From: Arbacia lixula
Taxonomy: Eukaryota; Echinodermata; Echinoidea; Arbacioida; Arbaciidae
Length of the DNA: 64,000 nt
Reading direction: 5' to 3'
Assembly (NCBI GenBank): GCA_963669155.1
Contig: OZ022587.1
Span: 22,185,426-22,249,425 of the forward strand
Below the pieces are notes generated by a model. The model had not been told where the DNA came from. It did not search any database and saw nothing but the letters and a program-made list of their open reading frames with translations. Shown piece by piece: positions 60,299 through 64,000 of this stretch; the first letter of the stretch is position 1; each line of letters begins with the position of its first letter. A program made the translations under genes and the position numbers.

Positions 60299-60927
60299 AT
60301 TGTAACTTACCATTGATGGTAACTGCTATAGCAACAGCAGTAATGCTTAAAGATTGTCCGTCCCTTTTGCAAGCTTAAAATTTGAAATCGTCTATCACGA
60401 TCGTAAATTGAAGAAAGTGTGATTCAAGACCATTTCTAAGAATATAGCATGTTGAAGCTTTCTGTATATGTAAAAAATTTCAGCCGTTAAATTTCAAACC
60501 GACTTTTTTCGTACTACGAAAAAAGTATTTAGTCTTTGTTACAGTATCTATGTGGTTATTATGCGTGTGTGAAATCCTTATTTTATGAGTAACTTCCAAA
60601 CTTTGGAGATGATTCCTTCCATTGAACAATTTTTTCATAATGCGTTTTATAATTTAATAAACAGATTAATCAATAAAGCAGATATTTCAACACAAACTGC
60701 TAAGAGCCTGAGGTAAAGACTATTAATCAGACGTTGTTTACGTGCATTATTTGAATTTTACACTACGTATCAGTTTCAAATTGTGAATATAGAGCTTGCT
60801 AACACTTCTCTATATGTTTTGCCAATGTTTCGATGGTTTTGTGGTGATCTGAAAAAGGGACTGGCTGCCTTTAAAGCCCATTGACTGCTACCATGGTAGT
60901 TACCATTCAAGTTAAGTTACAACAATT
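60299..60927. mobile_element. Family T-related MITE split by a 500-bp insertion
   Basis: ATTGTAACTTACCATTGATG with GTAACTGCTATAGCAACAG at 60299-60345 pairs with CTACCATGGTAGTTACCATT and AAGTTAAGTTACAACAATT at 60889-60927. The DNA between them is unrelated AT-rich sequence containing the short palindrome TTTTTTCGTACTACGAAAAA. Confidence 0.55.
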
Positions 60928-61501
60928 GAAAATATGCAACAGAGTCCTGATGTGTATCTCGTTCTACGGTTTAAAAATGCCTGGTGGGTTATAAAGTTTG
61001 AGCATGTTTAAGTATGAGCATCCCTCTTTTTCTTAAAGGGACCTCTGGGCAGTACAAAACCAATGCATTGTTGTTTTGGTACTAGATTTGAATACCAATC
61101 ATCTTGTTGTGGGGTCTCATATGTTTCTTTAATTAGAGGAAAATGCAATATGAAATGAAAAATGTTATAGCGATCTATCGCGAAAGTTAGTGTCACTTCG
61201 TGCACTCCTCAAAATTTTCATGCTCTCCCCACCCTGAAGAAATGGCTGCGATGGATTCGAGTATCGTGAGGTGGTATCGTTATCGGACAGAACTATTGAA
61301 ATGTAATCCTGGCAATGTAGAAATAAATTCAGGATCTCAAACTTGTTTTGTATGTTCAATTGAGATATATCTTTGGTATAAGAGAGAGAATTTTTTGCCC
61401 GGTGGTACCCTTTAAAGAAGATGTCAAAAGATGTGATGTGATGTAATTCTGTGGGGCGAAGAGGGTTGCCCACCTCTTGTCAGTCCTCTCTTGCCAGCCG
61501 C
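60928..61501. other. Non-coding DNA, nothing recognised
   Basis: No feature identified. Confidence 0.35.
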
Positions 61502-61897
61502 AAAGGGATAGTTCACCCTGAAATTATTTTGGTTTCAATAAAAGCAGACACATGAAAGAAACGTATAAGTGAAAGTTTGACGAAAATCGGTCAAAGGAAA
61601 AGAAAGTTATTTGATTTTAAAGTTTTGATTTTGTGATTTCACGTGCAAGGTGCTCTCCCATGTGTTGTGTACAATTTTTTTCAAAAATGTCAATTTTCTC
61701 AAAAGGATCTTTACTATTTCAGCTGTGCGTTTGATATATCATTAGAAACATGTTTTTACACACATATCGCTGTGATAAAAAGATTGTATTCCTTCACCAA
61801 AGAACATAAAAAACAATTTATGTAAAAAGTAATACACAACACAACATATGGAATATATACCTCGCACATGACGTCACAAAATCAAAACTTTAAAATC
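61502..61897. mobile_element. Fold-back element, family D, copy lacking its right end
   Basis: AAAGGGATAGTTCACCCTGA at the left, GATTTCACGTGCAAGGTGCT, then the inverted CGCACATGACGTCACAAAAT near 61865. It stops at about 61897 without the outer right terminus. Confidence 0.8.
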
Positions 61898-62439
61898 GTG
61901 TACATGTACCTTCATCCTCCAACAAAGCTTCTTGAACAAATTCCAGTCTTCAGTCTACTATAATTTATTCAGTGAATTGTTTAACCATGGCTTAACTACG
62001 AGCTGGTATTTTATCTAAACTCTACATGTACCGATGCATGTTTGAAAATTGAATGTTTTACCTGCCCACAAGGGCATCACATGTCTTCACACAATACCAC
62101 CGAACAACCTTTCATGTGAGAATAATCGTTTCCTTATGTCAGAAATGTACTAGCTATTCCAAGGAAAAGATAATAAATTTGCATTGTGATGCTATTATAA
62201 GCACTTGCAGGTAGTCAATAGTGATTTGCATAACTTTGTCTCCTGTTCAGTTTATTTCTACCTTTAATGATGTCACTAGGGGAATCTTGAGTTGGAGGAT
62301 ATTTTGGAGGCGGGCTTATCAGTGCTGAGAAAAATATAGAAAAATTGTTTTAAAATATAGGACAGATATATCCACTGAACAGTTAGTGATTTTGTTCTTA
62401 TTAAGTTGCATCAACAGAAGTCAACATACATTTAGATGT
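61898..62439. other. Non-coding DNA, nothing recognised
   Basis: No feature identified. Confidence 0.35.
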
Positions 62440-62640
62440 CAGGGGACATTGAAAGCACTAGCAACTGGCATCACAGTTCATTAATAATGCATGATGCTTC
62501 TGGCTGGAAAGATCATTGCACAAAGGTTGTTATTATGTTCCGAATTAATTATCTCATACACACAAATTTTTAGGTCCAAATGTTTCAAGTGAAAATCTCA
62601 TTGAATATTCCAAGGATTTTTACAAGAATAATAATTGATT
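62440..62640. mobile_element. Family F right portion
   Basis: CACTAGCAACTGGCATCACA, GATGCTTCTGGCTGGAAAG, AAGTGAAAATCTCATTGAAT and TACAAGAATAATAATTGATT follow the order in 47863-48174. Confidence 0.7.
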
Positions 62641-63443
62641 AAATGGCTTGAAACCTGCTTAAAAGAAATTGATGCCCTCTTTCTTGATTATGTGTAACTT
62701 TCAGATTGTTCACAGTTGAAAGTTATTTTTTTTAATTTTTCAAGTGTCAAGTTTTTTTTTTGTACTGTAGTACATGTACCTGTTACTGTAATGTTGGGTG
62801 ACATGCAATAAAAGAACAGCATAAACTTGATTTTTTTTTTTTTTTTTGGGGGGGGGGGGGGTGGGTAGGTGGGAGGGGGTAAGTGTGATTAGGTAACCAG
62901 ACACCATTCCTTGTAATGCACCCCCAGCCGTAGCCTAGATTTTTACACCACCCCAACACCAATTGGCATCCTACAGCACGCATAATGTTGCGCATGCTGG
63001 TGATGGAAAACTTGTAAAGCTTGCCTTTATTTTCCTCGTATGCATTGAGCCCTCTTGAATAATTCATGGTATTGGTTGTGATTCGTATGCATGGCAGTAC
63101 CACAGGCCTCCAAAACGACATGCAATAGTGCATACATTCAGATTGTTTACCGGTACTTGTGCAATGCGCAGGCACATATATTTCTACCAAGCCTGTATGC
63201 CTTTTCTGCATTTGAAGAAAAGATGTCTTTAGTTAGCCTTCCTTAGGAGGCACCAATTTTCTACACATTTTTCTTTACAGAGAACTATTGTGTAGGAATT
63301 TTGCATGTGAGTGGCTGTTTTTTTTGTGAACTTTCCAAAGATACTGTAGTTCCCATATTAAAACAACATTTGCTTTTTCAAGAACAAATTATGCGCATTA
63401 CATTGATGGTTTTCTGTATCTCCATCTCAGGCAGATTCAAATA
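62641..63443. other. Non-coding DNA with T/G homopolymer
   Basis: A poly-T then poly-G run at 62830-62862. The minus-strand ORF at 62783-63211 runs through this run and has no recognisable motif. Confidence 0.45.
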
Positions 63444-63690
63444 TTTTTGTGAAATATGCAAATTTTATTCACGTCGTTCAAACAATACATTACTCATGGT
63501 AACCCCAAAGCTTGTCCGAGGTTTGTCGAGTAGCAACAACTAATAGATTCAGAGTGCGTTCTATCCATTCAAATTGAATCACGACAGACATGTACCGTTG
63601 GTTGTAATAACGCATTACCAGACAGTTAAGGGGAAAGTTATGAATACATTACGAAAATGGCTTGTTGGGGCATTCTTGAAGAGTGCATGT
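63444..63690. mobile_element. Family G remnant
   Basis: TAACCCCAAAGCTTGTCCGA, GTAGCAACAACTAATAGATT, AGAGTGCGTTCTATCCATT and TGAATACATTACGAAAATGG match the reverse complement of 33200-33440. Confidence 0.75.
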
Positions 63691-64000
63691 AGTACACACA
63701 CTGCAATCACCAACTTCATGTTTAAAGAAGTTATGTATGTTTTTCTTGCATCATATAAATTCTATGTAACTATACACAAACTTGTCTACCTATTATACTT
63801 TTTTATAGCCTGTAATATACAGAGATTTTAAAATGTAGTGAGATTTCAATTGGAAAATTATTTTAGAAAATAAGTAGTTTATGTACATTTTTCCCCATTA
63901 CTCTCCATTAGCACCTCAATTTAAATTAAAAGAAGAGATCACTTTAACTTGATTAAAGTTTCTTTCTACAATTTACACTGGTCTGATAAGCATAGCATTA
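63691..64000. other. Non-coding DNA to the window end, nothing recognised
   Basis: No feature identified. Confidence 0.35.

Overview
This is a window of eukaryotic (animal) genomic DNA. It is AT-rich, with long introns, GT-AG splice sites, microsatellites and many fold-back transposon remnants. The only gene I can name belongs to the LL5 family (pleckstrin homology-like domain family B, PHLDB1/PHLDB2). It is single-copy-like and roughly equally related to both vertebrate paralogues. Together with the palindromic repeat families, this suggests a marine invertebrate deuterostome, most likely an echinoderm such as a sea urchin. The species assignment is inference.

Layout. (1) 1-6283: upstream intron of the LL5 gene, or sequence 5' of the visible part, with a degenerate tandem array (510-1770), fold-back elements and a 121-bp tandem repeat (4333-4811). 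(2) 6284-41606, plus strand: the LL5/PHLDB gene, 5'-incomplete, reconstructed as 12 exons whose splice phases all agree (1313 codons visible). Order: FHA domain (exons 1-2), a long Ser/Pro-rich linker (exon 2), coiled coils (exons 3-7), a second Ser-rich linker (exons 8-9), a coiled coil (exons 10-11) and a C-terminal PH domain (exon 12). (3) 41607 to about 54400: 3' UTR and intergenic DNA full of inactive mobile-element remnants. (4) About 54430-54916: probable 5' end of a second plus-strand gene (non-coding exon with a donor, then a short ATG exon). Its remaining exons lie beyond the window or were not recognised; 54917-64000 would be its first intron.

Main observation. The 3' ends of several LL5 exons have been copied in tandem into the sequence just downstream. 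The clearest case is at 39508-40714. The last 45 nt of exon 11 (15 codons) recur ten more times, each copy flanked by a (CA)n-CAG acceptor and a GTCAGT donor, giving a potential array of ten extra in-frame mini-exons just before the PH domain. Similar exon-end copies occur after exon 5 (four AAAG|GTGAGAG donors), after exon 8 (three ACTG|GT donors), and after the stop codon of exon 12 (10-11 decaying 60-bp copies of the C-terminal coding sequence in the 3' UTR). Whether the mini-exons are spliced into mRNA cannot be decided from DNA alone.

Repeats. At least eight fold-back or MITE-like families recur in the window. There are also tRNA-derived SINEs, two LINE 3' fragments (one nested inside a MITE), a degenerate telomere-like tract inside a fold-back element, and a 100-bp-arm hairpin at 58634-58847.
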